The position numbers and the translations under genes are program-made. The notes beneath the pieces are model-generated. The model did no database searches, was not told where the DNA came from, and saw only the letters and a list, made by a program, of their open reading frames with translations. From positions 41,211,879 through 41,275,878 of the forward strand of contig OZ023205.1 in the NCBI GenBank assembly GCA_963995525.1: a stretch of 64,000 nucleotides of DNA, read 5' to 3'. Positions 23,330 through 32,770 of the stretch are shown one piece after another (position 1 is the first letter of the stretch; every line of letters begins with the position of its first letter). Source of the DNA: Escarpia spicata (taxonomy: Eukaryota > Annelida > Polychaeta > Sabellida > Siboglinidae).

Positions 23330-23760
23330 TGGAACACGCACGGAAGATGGTCTTGGTAGATTCACGACTGTTGGACAGCGCACCACCATCGACGGATACC
23401 CTAGGACGCAAGATGCAGGTCCTCGACGACAAGATGAAAGATATACTCGACAGACGCTATCTGACCGACGGAGAAAAGGTCGTAATGTATAATCAAGTGT
23501 TGCAACGGTACAACGCGTTGGCCGATCGACGCATGCACGAACCGATACGCGTGATGACGGTGAACAAGGGGATACGCTCACAAGGTTCCCCAATGGCCAC
23601 GGCGGCAGCGGGGGCGAAAGGTATAGAAGCGGAATTCGCGACAACCTTCCCAAGGCGCTTCAGGCCAAAGCCAGATGACTGAAGAAACGTGTCAAACGAG
23701 ACGTAGCGTGGAGTGCGCGCGATCGCTCGGTAGAGCACGACGAACGCTGCAGTTGACATC
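23330..23760 (+). pseudogene. Conserved Polinton coiled-coil-like protein (copy A, C-terminal deletion)
   Basis: MEHARKMVLVDSRLL begins the protein, followed by a helical segment (LDDKMKDILD, then MYNQVLQRYNAL). Compared with copy B, about 240 bp encoding most of the C-terminal domain are missing near 23727. The remaining frame closes at 23682. I recall this protein as a regular, unassigned member of the Polinton virion block. Confidence 0.6.
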
Positions 23761-23953
23761 CGTCCTACCCACGCCACCGTCGGTAGGACGCAAGACATCG
23801 GAATGGGAGAGTCTTTAAAGGAGGCGCACCGTCACGAATCGACAGCATAATGTTCGATCCACGGAGCAGTCTGCATTGTCTGTTTGCCGCTATCGCTTAC
23901 GTCGGAGTTCACATCGTGAGTGCAATTACAATCAACTACGTTATCCTTGTATC

Positions 23954-24545
23954 ATGGCCCGCCGTCGAAAATAGCTGCATGGAGTCTACTTCGACTCTGC
24001 TAAGGTGGGGAGTTACGGGGGAATCGAGTCTTTGCGCAGAGCCACCTTCCGACCTATGCAGGGTGTACCGACAAAGATCGTCGAACAATGGCTATCGGAA
24101 CAGAAAGCCCTTACCGTACAGAAACCGGTGACAGTTCGTTTCAAGCGGCCACGTGTGGTCGTCGGAGGCCGGAATCAACAGTGGCAGGCCGATCTCGTCG
24201 ACATGTCCAGTCTGAAAACAGACAACGACGGTACGACGTTCCTACTCACAGTGATCGACATCTTCTCGAAAGCCGCCCGTTGCGTTCCACTGAAGACCAA
24301 GTCTGGAATTCTATAACCGTAGCGTTCGGGGTGTATTGGACAGGTACGGTATCCATCACTTCTCCACCTACAACGAGGAGACCAAGGCGAGCATCGTGGA
24401 ACGTTTTAATCGCACGTTAAAGACACGTATGTGGCGATACCTGACGAAACGCGAGACGTGGTGATACATCGATACCCTTCAGGACCTGATATGCTCATAC
24501 AATACGATCGATGCCAAGGCCCTCGTCGGCTATAAAGACTAGTCA
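23954..24545 (+). pseudogene. Retroviral-type Polinton integrase (copy A)
   Basis: The start ATG is at 23954, but the seventh codon is TAG. Downstream, frames carry QQWQADLVD (first catalytic Asp) and FLLTVIDIFSKAARCVPL. About 75 bp that should contain the second Asp are deleted near 24303. The region with the third acid (KASIVERFNRTL) survives in another frame before a junction at about 24530, where the 3' third, the membrane-protein gene and the start of the penton are lost. Confidence 0.8.
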
Positions 24546-24559
24546 AGCGTCCGACAAGC

Positions 24560-24826
24560 TTTCATTAGCCCACCCATGACGTCGTAAAGTCACGTGTCGT
24601 CGGAGATATTCACGCACCGTTGCTGCGGAGCGTTGCATTTATCGGACGGAACCGGGCCACCGTGATCAAGATTTTCGATAACGTCCAATACGTCCCTCTG
24701 CTGTGTAAAGAGTTCGGGACGATAGAGATCGATAAAAGAGACGACACCGGACGACGCGTGCCATTCGAGATCGGTAAAGTGACGGTGACACTTAATTTCC
24801 GACGACGACGGACGGCACTGTTCTAG
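24560..24826 (+). pseudogene. Penton (minor capsid) remnant, C-terminal third (copy A)
   Basis: The frame 24620-24826 matches the last 60 or so residues of the copy B penton: VPLLCKEFGTIEID, then VPFEIGKVTVTLNF. The N-terminal two-thirds are deleted. Confidence 0.75.
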
Positions 24827-24827
24827 A

Positions 24828-25235
24828 GATTAATTACAACGACTACTACACTCGTCAAGCGGGAGGTGCGCTTCCCTATTTCGCAGGTGCCCGATAACAA
24901 CGAGGACACGGACTAGGAGGTCTATTCGGAGGTCTACTGCGTAGCGTCATGCTACTCGTTAAGAGAGGTGCCGTGGCTTTGTGAAAGAGAGCGGTATCGA
25001 CCGGCACGCACGTAGCCGATGACGTCTTGTCGGGACAGAACATCAGAACGGTCGACAAACGTCGCGTCATTGCTGCCGGTAGGGACATGTTGAGCGACCT
25101 CTTGACCCCTGGCGTGTAACCGTGTAAGCGTATAAGACGCGCAGCCGCCACGGAACGAGTCAGTACAGCCGGGGGACTTACGAAAACACGCACGTCGTCG
25201 CGGAAACGTGAGCCCGACATATTCGACGATGTCGT
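24828..25235 (+). pseudogene. pVI-like basic protein remnant (copy A)
   Basis: Homologous along its length to 32771-33190 of copy B, beginning NYNDYYTRQAGGALPYFAGA. Stop codons at about 24894 and 24981 and later frame loss disable it. Confidence 0.7.
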
Positions 25236-26495
25236 TCGTGCATAAACAATCGTGTGAGGGACACAAGAGCGAGCTCGAACTCTTCACCGTGCCTTCGTCT
25301 CAGACCAGCATCATCGATAGTCACACGGTACGACACCATCCCATGTCCTCGATCGACTCGTGCGGACTGATAGAATTCGTTATACCCGCATCGGGAGATG
25401 ATTACCTGAATCTCGCCAGCACGATGCTACACGTTCAAGCGAAAGTGTCCCGTGCCGAAGGAGCCGACCTCGACGCAGCCGATGCCGTCGGTCCCGTGAA
25501 TAACTGGCTCCATTCGCTATTCAGTCAGGTCGACGTCTACCTGAGCGGAACGCTCTTGACTCCCTCGACCAAAACGTACCCGTACTGCACCTACATAGAG
25601 ACGCAGCTGAGTTACGGAGACGATGCCAAGGAGACACAACTCACGAGTCTGATGTGGCACAAGGACACGGGTGATCGCATGGAAGCCGTCGAAATAGCCG
25701 CCGGCGATGCAGCCAACGCGGTTTTCGTCAACAGACGCAACAAGAGCGTTCGAAGACGCGTGGTTGACATGATGGATCGTCTCCACGTGGACCTGTTCCT
25801 CCAGGATAAATTTGTCATCAACGGCGTAGAGGTCAAGATACGTCTGTTGCGCAGCAAGGATACGTTCGCGTTAATGGCCGGTAGCGCCAACCGCGACTAC
25901 AAGATAAAGATAATCAACGCCACACTGTTCGTCAAGAAGGCCACCATGAATCCGGGCATGCAGATGGCTCACATTAAAGCTCTTGAAAAAGCTGCAAGGT
26001 CTACTCCATGCCCACGGGTACCCGCTCGCACACGTACGAGAACCTCTTCCTTGACACTCTTCCAAAAGTGCCATGCTGTGCTGCATCGATAACGACGCTT
26101 ACAACGGAACCTACGCTAAATAACCTTTGCACTAAAAAAACAACCACACCAACTTCCTCGCCGTGTACGTGGACGGACGACAGATACCATCCAAACCTGT
26201 CCAGCCCAATTTCTACGATGATTTCTTCGTCAGGTGCAACACAACCTGTTCACCTCGACAGGTAAGGTGTGGCAGGACCTAGTCAACGGCTTGTCTCGCG
26301 CCGACTTTCGACACTGGACCTCACCTCGGACGCGTGCGACGACTGCTGCTTCCATCTGGTACAAAAGGGCAACCTGCGCATCGAGATTCATTTCCGCGAT
26401 GCACTGACGACCACTGTGAACGTCGTCGCCTACGCCGAGTTCGAGACCCTGCTGGAGATAGACATAAGTCGCAACATCATCTACGACTTCTGATG
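25229..26495 (+). pseudogene. Major capsid protein, double jelly-roll (copy A)
   Basis: An open frame from the ATG at 25229 covers the N-terminal jelly roll for about 255 residues (FSQVDVYLSG, then NWLHSLFSQ). A frameshift near 25985 changes frame. The sequence then passes through several frames before the C-terminal segment CFHLVQKGNLRIEIHF and the stop at 26494. The family is the one annotated in many animals as F54H12.2-like, which established work identified as the Polinton major capsid protein. Unlike copy B, A keeps the central stretch between the jelly rolls, though in broken frames. Confidence 0.85.
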
Positions 26496-26695
26496 GAGAT
26501 CCTGCAGAACGCCCGCCTACTCGTCCTGGACCCACACGCCGAGGCCATCGTTCGCGCAATCGTATCCAAAGACAGACTACTACAGACTCATAATTCCAAG
26601 AGACTTCAGAGTCCCGTGTCTAACGTTTGCGAACAATACTGTGCTGCTTATCTCATGTTTCGCTGTCGCGGACTTCCTACGGCACTATTTTGGTG
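26493..26695 (+). pseudogene. Adenain-like cysteine protease, internally deleted (copy A)
   Basis: The ATG overlaps the capsid stop (TGATG). The N-terminal 25 residues and the C-terminal block NVCEQYC remain. About 210 bp in the middle, including the catalytic His and acid, are gone. The catalytic Cys codon is retained. Copy B shows the opposite loss. Confidence 0.75.
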
Positions 26696-27043
26696 ACAAA
26701 CCATTGCCGTGTATTTGATTGGCTTAAACAATTTACATAAGATGTGTTTTTCGACACTATGTATACTACTGTTTCGGTATCGATAACTAGGTCATCATAG
26801 GACAGACGTCAGCGTGGTTGACATACCGTGCATGTACCGTGTTTCATTAACGGGCAGGTAGCATCATCATCATTATCGTTGGAGCCTATGGCGCGGTGGT
26901 CAGACACCCGTAAGCTGACGACCTCTGGCGCGGTGTTCAGTCACCCGTAAGTCGTACCACCATATGAGCCACTGGCGACACGTAAGCTCACGACCGCTGT
27001 CGTGTTGTTCAGTCACCCGTAAGTCGTCCACTTGTCTTCAGTT

Positions 27044-27118
27044 AATAAAACACTGTTTCATGCATGATATCACACACGCATGCATATGCTCATTACGCTT
27101 TTATCTTTCGTCAATAAA
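27044..27118 (+). terminator. Two AATAAA polyadenylation signals (copy A right arm)
   Basis: AATAAA occurs at 27044-27049 and 27113-27118. Both are conserved in copy B at 34916 and 34957, so they probably end the rightward virion-gene transcripts. Confidence 0.5.
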
Positions 27119-27129
27119 ATTCGTGTGCA

Positions 27130-27135
27130 CTCGTA
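27130..27135. other. Left 6-bp target duplication CTCGTA
   Basis: Matches 35258-35263 exactly on the far side of copy B. Six base pairs is the known Polinton duplication length. Confidence 0.9.
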
Positions 27136-27259
27136 AATAGTGAATACGAGTTTTTGAATCGGTATCCTGTGGTGGGTTTTGGTCATTTTTGAGTGATACT
27201 AGGGAGGTTTCGAAAGCCGCCCCCCTGAGCAAAGTGAGTAGTCACGTGACCGTATGTGT
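27136..27259. repeat. Left terminal inverted repeat of copy B
   Basis: 124 bp, inverted relative to 35134-35257, with about three mismatches. It includes CACGTGAC and a C-rich GCCGCCCCCCTGAG segment. Confidence 0.95.
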
Positions 27260-27299
27260 GGGCGTATGTAGCGCGCCCTCTGGCGGTTGAGTGAGCAGT

Positions 27300-27555
27300 C
27301 ATGGAAGTCCTATCGTGTATATGAAGAACGAAAGACCAAAGAGGAAAGTATAATAACGAAAGATCAAAGGGGAAAGGTGTAACAGGTGTTGAAAGGAACG
27401 AAAGATCAAAGAGTCATAACGAAAGATCAAAGAGAAAAGTTGTGTGTGTGTGTGTGTGTGCGTGTGTGAATAATGTTTATAAACCGTATATATATATATA
27501 TATATATGAAACTTTTAAATATGTGAGGTATGTATGTATGTATGTATGAAGAATT
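27300..27555. repeat. Subterminal simple repeats of copy B
   Basis: Several copies of a (T)AACGAAAGATCAAAGRG(G)AAAG unit (27320-27440) are followed by (GT)n, (TA)n and a short (TATG)n. Confidence 0.85.
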
Positions 27556-27701
27556 AGTGCTAAGGGAATAACCGACACAAAAAAAACCACAGTTTGAAAG
27601 TTGATTAGGTTTTTAATAAAGAGCGTTCATCAGCAACATGTTAGTGTTCAAAAAGCACAGTTGAATAGTTTGTTTTATAATTATCGTTCATCAATAACAT
27701 G

Positions 27702-27897
27702 TTAACATTCAACATTGATCTCAGCATCCCTGATCTCAGCATCCCAATCTTCGATAACATCCTCCACCGGAGAAGAAGGAACAGGGTCTGCATCAAAGGT
27801 AGCCCGTGTCGTCAGGAGTTCGCGCAGTACGTGACAGAAGAAGCTGTAATGAATGTCGCGGAGTTCCTCCTCTCTGGAACATATATGAAAACTATGA

Positions 27898-27929
<32 letters not shown>

Positions 27930-28132
27930 ATATACACTGTATAAATGAATATTATGCGAAGTACAACCAGGTGGAATAAGCCATTGGAGAGAATCAGAAA
28001 CGCGGTAAGAGAAACATAAATAAGGTAGTAAAAGTGTTGTTGTAATCGTTGAACACTCACATGCAATCCTCCATTTCGGAACAAGGTGACGGTGAACAAC
28101 ACGAATTATGGCAGTCGGTGGCACAGGCAGCC
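27702..28132 (-). CDS. Two-exon Cys-rich accessory protein, minus strand (copy B), partial
   Basis: Exon 28132-28061 follows a strong polypyrimidine acceptor (TTTACCTTTCAG) and ends at a GTGAGT donor. It encodes 23 residues with six Cys (ATDCHNSCCSPSPCSE). Exon 27873-27702 follows a TGTTCCAG acceptor and joins in frame to an acidic tail containing EEELRDIHYSFF and IEDWDAEIRDAE before a TAA. The intron holds a TA microsatellite. Upstream exons are not defined. Its place in the left arm and opposite strand suggest a lineage-specific Polinton accessory gene, perhaps captured from the host. The function is unknown. Confidence 0.45.
27899..27935. repeat. (TA)n microsatellite
   Basis: TA run within the intron of the minus-strand accessory gene. 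Confidence 0.9.
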
Positions 28133-28240
28133 CTGAAAGGTAAATATAGACAACCGTGATTGACACATAACAACGCGGGAATAATAGAGGCGAGACGTCA
28201 CAGGTAGTTTACGTGAAGAACACTGTGATTATAGTATGAT

Positions 28241-28501
28241 ATGTATAGGATCTACTATTGTTCGGGTACGGTCGATAAATACACCACCAAAGGACTGAAC
28301 AAACGACTCAACACCATCGACAAGCAGGCGTTCCTGGACGTGCTGACCAATCGTCGCAACGGAAACGGGAAGAACCGCGGGTTCCGGGTCAATCACTCGT
28401 CCGTGCTGACGTACATCCAGGAACGTGCGGCGTTGACATGCTTCTATGCCAAGCGCGTGGTCAACGAAGACGGAATCACCACGGGTCCGGTGGATGTGTA
28501 A
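28241..28501 (+). pseudogene. C-terminal remnant of the Polinton B-family DNA polymerase
   Basis: An 86-residue frame with KGLNKRLNTIDKQAFLDVL, then NRGFRV and FYAKRVVNEDGITT. This pattern, a basic KG..R segment, an RGF(R/L) motif and a KR...DG..T end, fits my recollection of the extreme C-terminus of Polinton PolB proteins. A stop codon lies directly upstream. The palm and exonuclease domains (normally about 1,000 residues) are absent from the window, so this would be a tail left by deletion. The family call is from memory and should be tested. Confidence 0.5.
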
Positions 28502-28656
28502 CGCCGAACCACTGCTGACACGATGAGGAAATGCGCCCCTACGTCAGTTGGGGTTATAGGCGCCTCTAGCTGTCACGTGGTTAGTAAGCAGAGACACACG
28601 AAAAAAAGATAAAATTATTTAGACAGATGCCACGCAATCGATAGTCATAGCGCAGC

Positions 28657-28836
28657 ATGTCACGGACGGGAACGGTCGTAGCTGTAGCACTAGTGGGAAT
28701 ACTCGGTCTGTACCTGTACGTCTTGTACGTCTTGTTCCGCGATCCCTTCCTTCGTTGGTGTGACGGAGGTGTCGTCGTCACATCTAACAGCACAGTGGAC
28801 AACGCGACATTGTCGAACGCCACCAGCGACTACTAG
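28657..28836 (+). CDS. Small membrane protein with clustered N-glycosylation sites (copy B)
   Basis: A 59-residue frame ends in a TAG that directly touches the ATPase ATG. It has a hydrophobic segment (VAVALVGILGLYLYVLYVLF) and a C-terminal tail with NST, NAT and NAT sequons. It is the homologue of 22129-22287. If the tail is lumenal or extracellular it would be glycosylated. Candidates for a virion or entry-related membrane protein should be considered, but nothing in the sequence proves this. Confidence 0.6.
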   Translation: MSRTGTVVAVALVGILGLYLYVLYVLFRDPFLRWCDGGVVVTSNSTVDNATLSNATSDY

Positions 28837-29454
28837 ATGGACACGCGGTGGAAACACCCCTTCACCTGCATCGTCGCGGGTCCGACGGGGTGTGGTAAGA
28901 GCACGTTCGTGATGCGTCTGCTACGTCACGCCGCAACGATGATCGATCCGCCTCCAGAGAAGATCACGTGGTGTTACGGCGTTTGGCAGAGCACCTACGT
29001 CGACAACGACCTGGTACGCTTCGAGGAAGGTTTGCCGAGCGGTGCGTTCGACGCGTCGACGCGTAACCTCGTGGTCATCGACGATCTGATGGCGGAAACG
29101 GACGAACGGGTCACGACCTTGTTCACGAAAAAGAGTCATCACCAGAACACGTCCGTACTGTATCTCGTGCAGAACCTGTTTCCAAAGAACAAGGAGAGTC
29201 GCACGATCAGTCTGAACGCGCACTACATGGTGGTCTTCAAGAATCCTCGTGACGCGTCACAGATCGGACACTTGGCGCGACAAAGGTATCCGGGACGCCT
29301 GAAGTTTGTACAGGAAGCGTTCCGAGACGCCACGGTGCTCCCGTACGGTTATCTCCTCGTCGATCTGAAACAGGACACGCCCGACGACATGCGTCTGCGC
29401 ACGAGCGTCCTTCCGGACGACGGTGTCCAGTACGTATACCAACCCAAGGTATAA
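28837..29454 (+). CDS. FtsK/HerA-type packaging ATPase (copy B), intact
   Basis: 205 residues, with Walker A GPTGCGKST at residues 15-23 and Walker B LVVIDDLM at about 78-85, plus a C-terminal RQRYPGRLKFVQEA region. The protein would power packaging of the element's DNA into capsids. It is one of the few copy B genes without an obvious break. The length is normal for this compact family. Confidence 0.9.
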   Translation: MDTRWKHPFTCIVAGPTGCGKSTFVMRLLRHAATMIDPPPEKITWCYGVWQSTYVDNDLVRFEEGLPSGAFDASTRNLVVIDDLMAETDERVTTLFTKKSHHQNTSVLYLVQNLFPKNKESRTISLNAHYMVVFKNPRDASQIGHLARQRYPGRLKFVQEAFRDATVLPYGYLLVDLKQDTPDDMRLRTSVLPDDGVQYVYQPKV

Positions 29455-29511
29455 GACATCCGCGCACGCGCCTCGTCCCTTCAGTCGCAGCATGGTCGTG
29501 AAGACAACAGC

Positions 29512-29883
29512 ACGTCCGAACTCGTGAAGAAACACCTCCTCTGCATACAGACGCTGAACAGGTACAAGAGCACGACATTGAGACGAGCCATCATCAGAAA
29601 CGCCGACGCCGATCTGTTGTGTGCACTAGCCGAGTGTGAATACAACATATTGAAGAAGAACTTGCCCTTGAACGACGCGCAGAGACGCGCTCTGGGTGTG
29701 TACAAAACAAACCTGCGCGCTTTGGCAAAGAGAGACGCGCCGGCGGCGAGGAGACGTCGCATCTTGCTACGGGGTAACAACCAGGGCGGCGGGGGACAGA
29801 CCGGTGGTTTCCTGTCAGCGCTGCTGGCACCTTTGGCCGGTGCGGTCTTTCTACCCTTGCTAAAACAGGTGCTACTCAAATAG
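29512..29883 (+). CDS. pX-like small basic protein (copy B), start codon apparently lost
   Basis: The frame encodes TSELVKKHLLCIQTLNRYKS, then a Lys/Arg-rich middle and the hydrophobic motif GGFLSALLAPLAGAVFLPLL. Where copy A has ATG, this copy has ACG at 29512. No other ATG is suitably placed, so translation would need a non-ATG start or the gene is dead. The Gly-plus-hydrophobic C-terminal segment resembles pX-like virion core proteins described in adenoviruses and adintoviruses. The frame is the same as that of the ATPase just upstream. Confidence 0.6.
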   Translation, partial: TSELVKKHLLCIQTLNRYKSTTLRRAIIRNADADLLCALAECEYNILKKNLPLNDAQRRALGVYKTNLRALAKRDAPAARRRRILLRGNNQGGGGQTGGFLSALLAPLAGAVFLPLLKQVLLK

Positions 29884-29892
29884 ACGACGAAG

Positions 29893-30560
29893 ATGGAACA
29901 CGCACGGAAGATGGCCTTGGTAGATCCACGACTGTTGGACAGTCTACGCGCACCGGCACCGACGGATACCCTAGGACGCAAAGTACAGGTACTCGACGAC
30001 GAGATGAAAGTCATACTCGACAGACAAGATCTTGCCGACGGCGACAAGGTCGTCATTTATAATCAAGTGTTGCAACGCTACAACGCGTTGGCCGATCGAC
30101 GCGCGCGCGAACCGGTGCGCGTGATGACGGTCAACAAGGACACGTCCCCGGCGGCGGCGGCCAATACGGACCCGACCCCGCCGGAGCGGTGGTGGCAGGT
30201 ATGGAAGCGGACGTTGTCGACAGCGTTCTCAAGGCACTGCAGGCCAAAGCCAGACGACTGATGGAACGTCTGAAACGAGACGTCGCGTGGAGTGCACGCG
30301 GAGAGCTCATGCCCAAAGGCGTGGCGGTACCCGGAAGTAACGTGGTGGATCTCGTGAACGATCTGTTGCGCCAGCGCAAGACCGTCGGCACTCCGACGGT
30401 GTGGCAGGTGTTTGCGCGCCAACTCAGTGCCATGAATCTGCCCATGGAGTTGGTGGGTAACGAGGTCAGGAGACTGGCCATTCAACAGGAACAGAGGAAG
30501 AGTGCCGTAGCGGCGGCGGGCACACGATCGCTCAGTAGAGCGCGTCGAACGCTGCAGTGA
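29893..30560 (+). pseudogene. Conserved Polinton coiled-coil-like protein (copy B, one frameshift)
   Basis: The first frame, 29893-30261, begins MEHARKMALVDPRLL and carries helical segments (LDDEMKVILD, YNQVLQRYNAL). A second frame, 30189-30560, holds the C-terminal domain (ADVVDSVLKALQAKARRLME, then PGSNVVDLVNDLL). The two belong to one gene broken by a shift near 30190. I do not know its role. Its place between the pX-like gene and integrase is constant in both copies. Confidence 0.65.
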
Positions 30561-30766
30561 ACACCCCTCGTGCGGAGACGGTCTCGAATGAGCCCGTCCG
30601 CTCTACCTACACCACCGTCGTCGACCAGTAAGTCGTGGGAGCGTCTCGAATAAAAGAGGCGCACCGTCTCGATTCACCGACAGTCTAACACGTCGTCTGT
30701 TTACCGGTGTGCTTACGCTGGACTTCCCATCGTTTGCAGGATTATCATCGATTATATCATGCGATC

Positions 30767-31660
30767 ATGGTGCGACGACGGAAACAGCTGGAGGACGTCT
30801 ACTTCGACCCAGCCAAGGTGGGAAGTTACGGGGGAATCGCGTCTTTGCGACGAGACGTACCACGCGTACCGAGAAAGATCGTCGAACAACGGCTATCGGA
30901 ACAGAACGCCTATACCCTAAACAAAGAGTTCGTTTCAAGCGACGACGCACGGTCATCGGAGGACGGGATCAACAGTGGCAAGCCGATCTTGTCGACGTGA
31001 CCAGTCTGAACAAAGAAAACGACGGTACGACGTTCCTGCTCACGGTGATCGACGTCTTCTCGAAAGTCGCCCGATGCATTCCGCTGAAGAACAAGTCGGC
31101 GACGTCTGTGTCGAAGGCGCTGAACGGACTCTTCACCGACATTCAGCCGTTGTTTTTGCAGACCGATAGAGGTCTGGAATTCTATAACCGTAGCGTTCGG
31201 GGTCATCCAACACTTCTCCACCTGCAACGAGGAGACCAAGGCGAGCATCGTGGAACGCTTCAATCGCACGCTAATGACGCGGATGTGGCGATACCTGACA
31301 CACAAAGAATCATGGCGATACATCGATATCCTTCCGGATCTGGTGCGCACGTACAACGACACGTTCCATCGTAGTATCGGGATGCCTCCGTCGCAGGTGG
31401 ACGCGACTAATCAGGAAGAGGTGTGGCAGCGCCTGTACGGTGGTCATCACGGTAAGGGCGTGCCCAAGTACCACGTAGGGGATCGCGTGCGTATCAGCTA
31501 GTTCAAGAGACGGTTCGACAAAGGCTACACGGTGAATTGGACAGAGGAACTATTCACGATACGCGAGGTGCATCCGTCCGATCCGCCCGTCTATCGTCTA
31601 ACGGACGATCTCGGAGAGATACGGTGCCTTCTACGAGCCGTAGTTTCTGCCATGCGATGT
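30767..31660 (+). pseudogene. Retroviral-type Polinton integrase (copy B)
   Basis: ATG 30767 opens MVRRRKQLEDVYFDPAKVGS. A shift near 30920 leads to QQWQADLVDVTSL (first Asp) and LQTDRGLEF (second Asp). A deletion of about 16 bp near 31205 shifts frame again, to TKASIVERFNRTL (Glu) and a C-terminal domain. A TAG at 31499-31501 stops that frame before a chromodomain-like tail (NWTEELFTIREV). The DDE residues are all still encoded, but in different frames, so no working enzyme is expected. Confidence 0.85.
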
Positions 31661-31673
31661 CAGTCGTCCACGC

Positions 31674-31970
31674 ATGGCAGACGAGACGACATCACGGATC
31701 ACCGTTAGTGACGAAGAAGAAGAAGACGTCGACGCCACCCCGCCAAAACTAAAGAAAGAGAGGACTCCGTGGCATATATTCGGCACCGCGTGTCCCAAAG
31801 AGGAGATCGTCTTTCTGTGTCAGGTCGTCGTCTTGTACACGGTCATCTTGGTCAGCATCTACAACCTGACATTCGGACACCACGCGAATCCGACTCTTTG
31901 GACGGCCCTGTTGAGTAGTTCGTTGGGTTACCTGCTACCCAGTCCGACGTTGAAACATGACGACGAGTGA
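31674..31970 (+). CDS. Acidic two-pass membrane protein (copy B)
   Basis: 98 residues. The N-terminal 30 are acidic (SDEEEEDVDATPPKLKK). They are followed by a hydrophobic helix (IVFLCQVVVLYTVILVSIYN) and a second one near LWTALLSSSLGYLLP. I recall similar small membrane proteins beside the penton gene in other Polintons. The stop overlaps the penton start by 14 bp. Copy A has lost the gene. The frame is intact. The function is unknown. Confidence 0.65.
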   Translation: MADETTSRITVSDEEEEDVDATPPKLKKERTPWHIFGTACPKEEIVFLCQVVVLYTVILVSIYNLTFGHHANPTLWTALLSSSLGYLLPSPTLKHDDE

Positions 31971-32766
31971 TTTATATCTCACGTTGCCCAGCAATGCTTC
32001 CATGGACACGCACCCCGACGACAACACACTGACCCACTACGTCACGACGCTACCGAAACGTATCCTACTACGAGGACAATGGGAGTGCGGACTGGTGGAG
32101 GTACAGTACCCGCACAGTTGGTACAACGTCGTAGGCGACGACGCGGGGTTCGCTGTAACGCTACCGATAGACGAAGACGCGGAGGAGGGGAATCCGTGGC
32201 CCATGCACACGAAGGTTACCCGAATCGGGACCGGACACTATAAAGATCCGTGGTCACTGATCCTCGTCATTAACGCCGCTCTACGTCGCCTGGTGGGAAA
32301 GGGACGGGTGAAACTGAGCTACAGCATCATCACGCGTAAGGTATCGGTGCACATGGCACATGTCTTCCGTGCCGCTATGCTGACCACCCTTCTCGGCTTT
32401 CGCATCTCTACGCTGACGGCGCTCCCAAAGGATACCGTGGCTCCCAAGTTCAAGGTATGTATCGTGGAAGCCGATACCGTGGTCACCATGGAACGAGGAT
32501 CGCTTTACATCTATACGGATGTCGTGGAACCGCGAATTGTCGGTGACAGTCTCGTACCGCTGCTGCGCATCGTTCCTGTGAGTGGTCACCATGGCGACAT
32601 CGTGTCGAAGACCTTCGGTAAGACTCACTACATACCCGTGCTCTGCAAAGAGTTTGGCACGATCGAGATAGATATAAGAGACGACATCGGACAACGCGTG
32701 CCATTCGAGGTCGGCAAGGTGACGGTGTCACTTCATTTCCAACAGCAACGGACGGCACTGTTCTAG
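31957..32766 (+). CDS. Penton (minor capsid protein, single jelly-roll), copy B
   Basis: 269 residues and intact. It begins SDLYLTLPSNASMDTHPDD and QWECGLVEVQYPHSWYN and ends VPFEVGKVTVSLHF, which I recognise as the conserved Polinton minor-capsid pattern. In the virion it would form the capsid vertices. It is read from an overlapping start inside the membrane-protein gene, typical of the tight packing in this block. Confidence 0.8.
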   Translation: MTTSDLYLTLPSNASMDTHPDDNTLTHYVTTLPKRILLRGQWECGLVEVQYPHSWYNVVGDDAGFAVTLPIDEDAEEGNPWPMHTKVTRIGTGHYKDPWSLILVINAALRRLVGKGRVKLSYSIITRKVSVHMAHVFRAAMLTTLLGFRISTLTALPKDTVAPKFKVCIVEADTVVTMERGSLYIYTDVVEPRIVGDSLVPLLRIVPVSGHHGDIVSKTFGKTHYIPVLCKEFGTIEIDIRDDIGQRVPFEVGKVTVSLHFQQQRTALF

Positions 32767-32770
32767 AGAG

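Larger units (their letters stand above)
22005..27129 (+). mobile_element. Polinton/Maverick copy A (decayed, interrupted at its right end)
   Basis: This region is collinear with copy B (28535-34970) over the whole virion gene block, with large deletions: most of the protein-2 tail, part of integrase, all of the membrane-protein gene and the N-terminal part of the penton. Homology starts at about 22005 and ends at 27129, where copy B begins. The continuation of A's right arm reappears at 35264-35305 (ACTTTTGTGTTTCGTTCGTTCTTTC). The outer ends and TIRs of A could not be fixed. Genes have frameshifts or stops, so this is a fossil. Confidence 0.85.
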
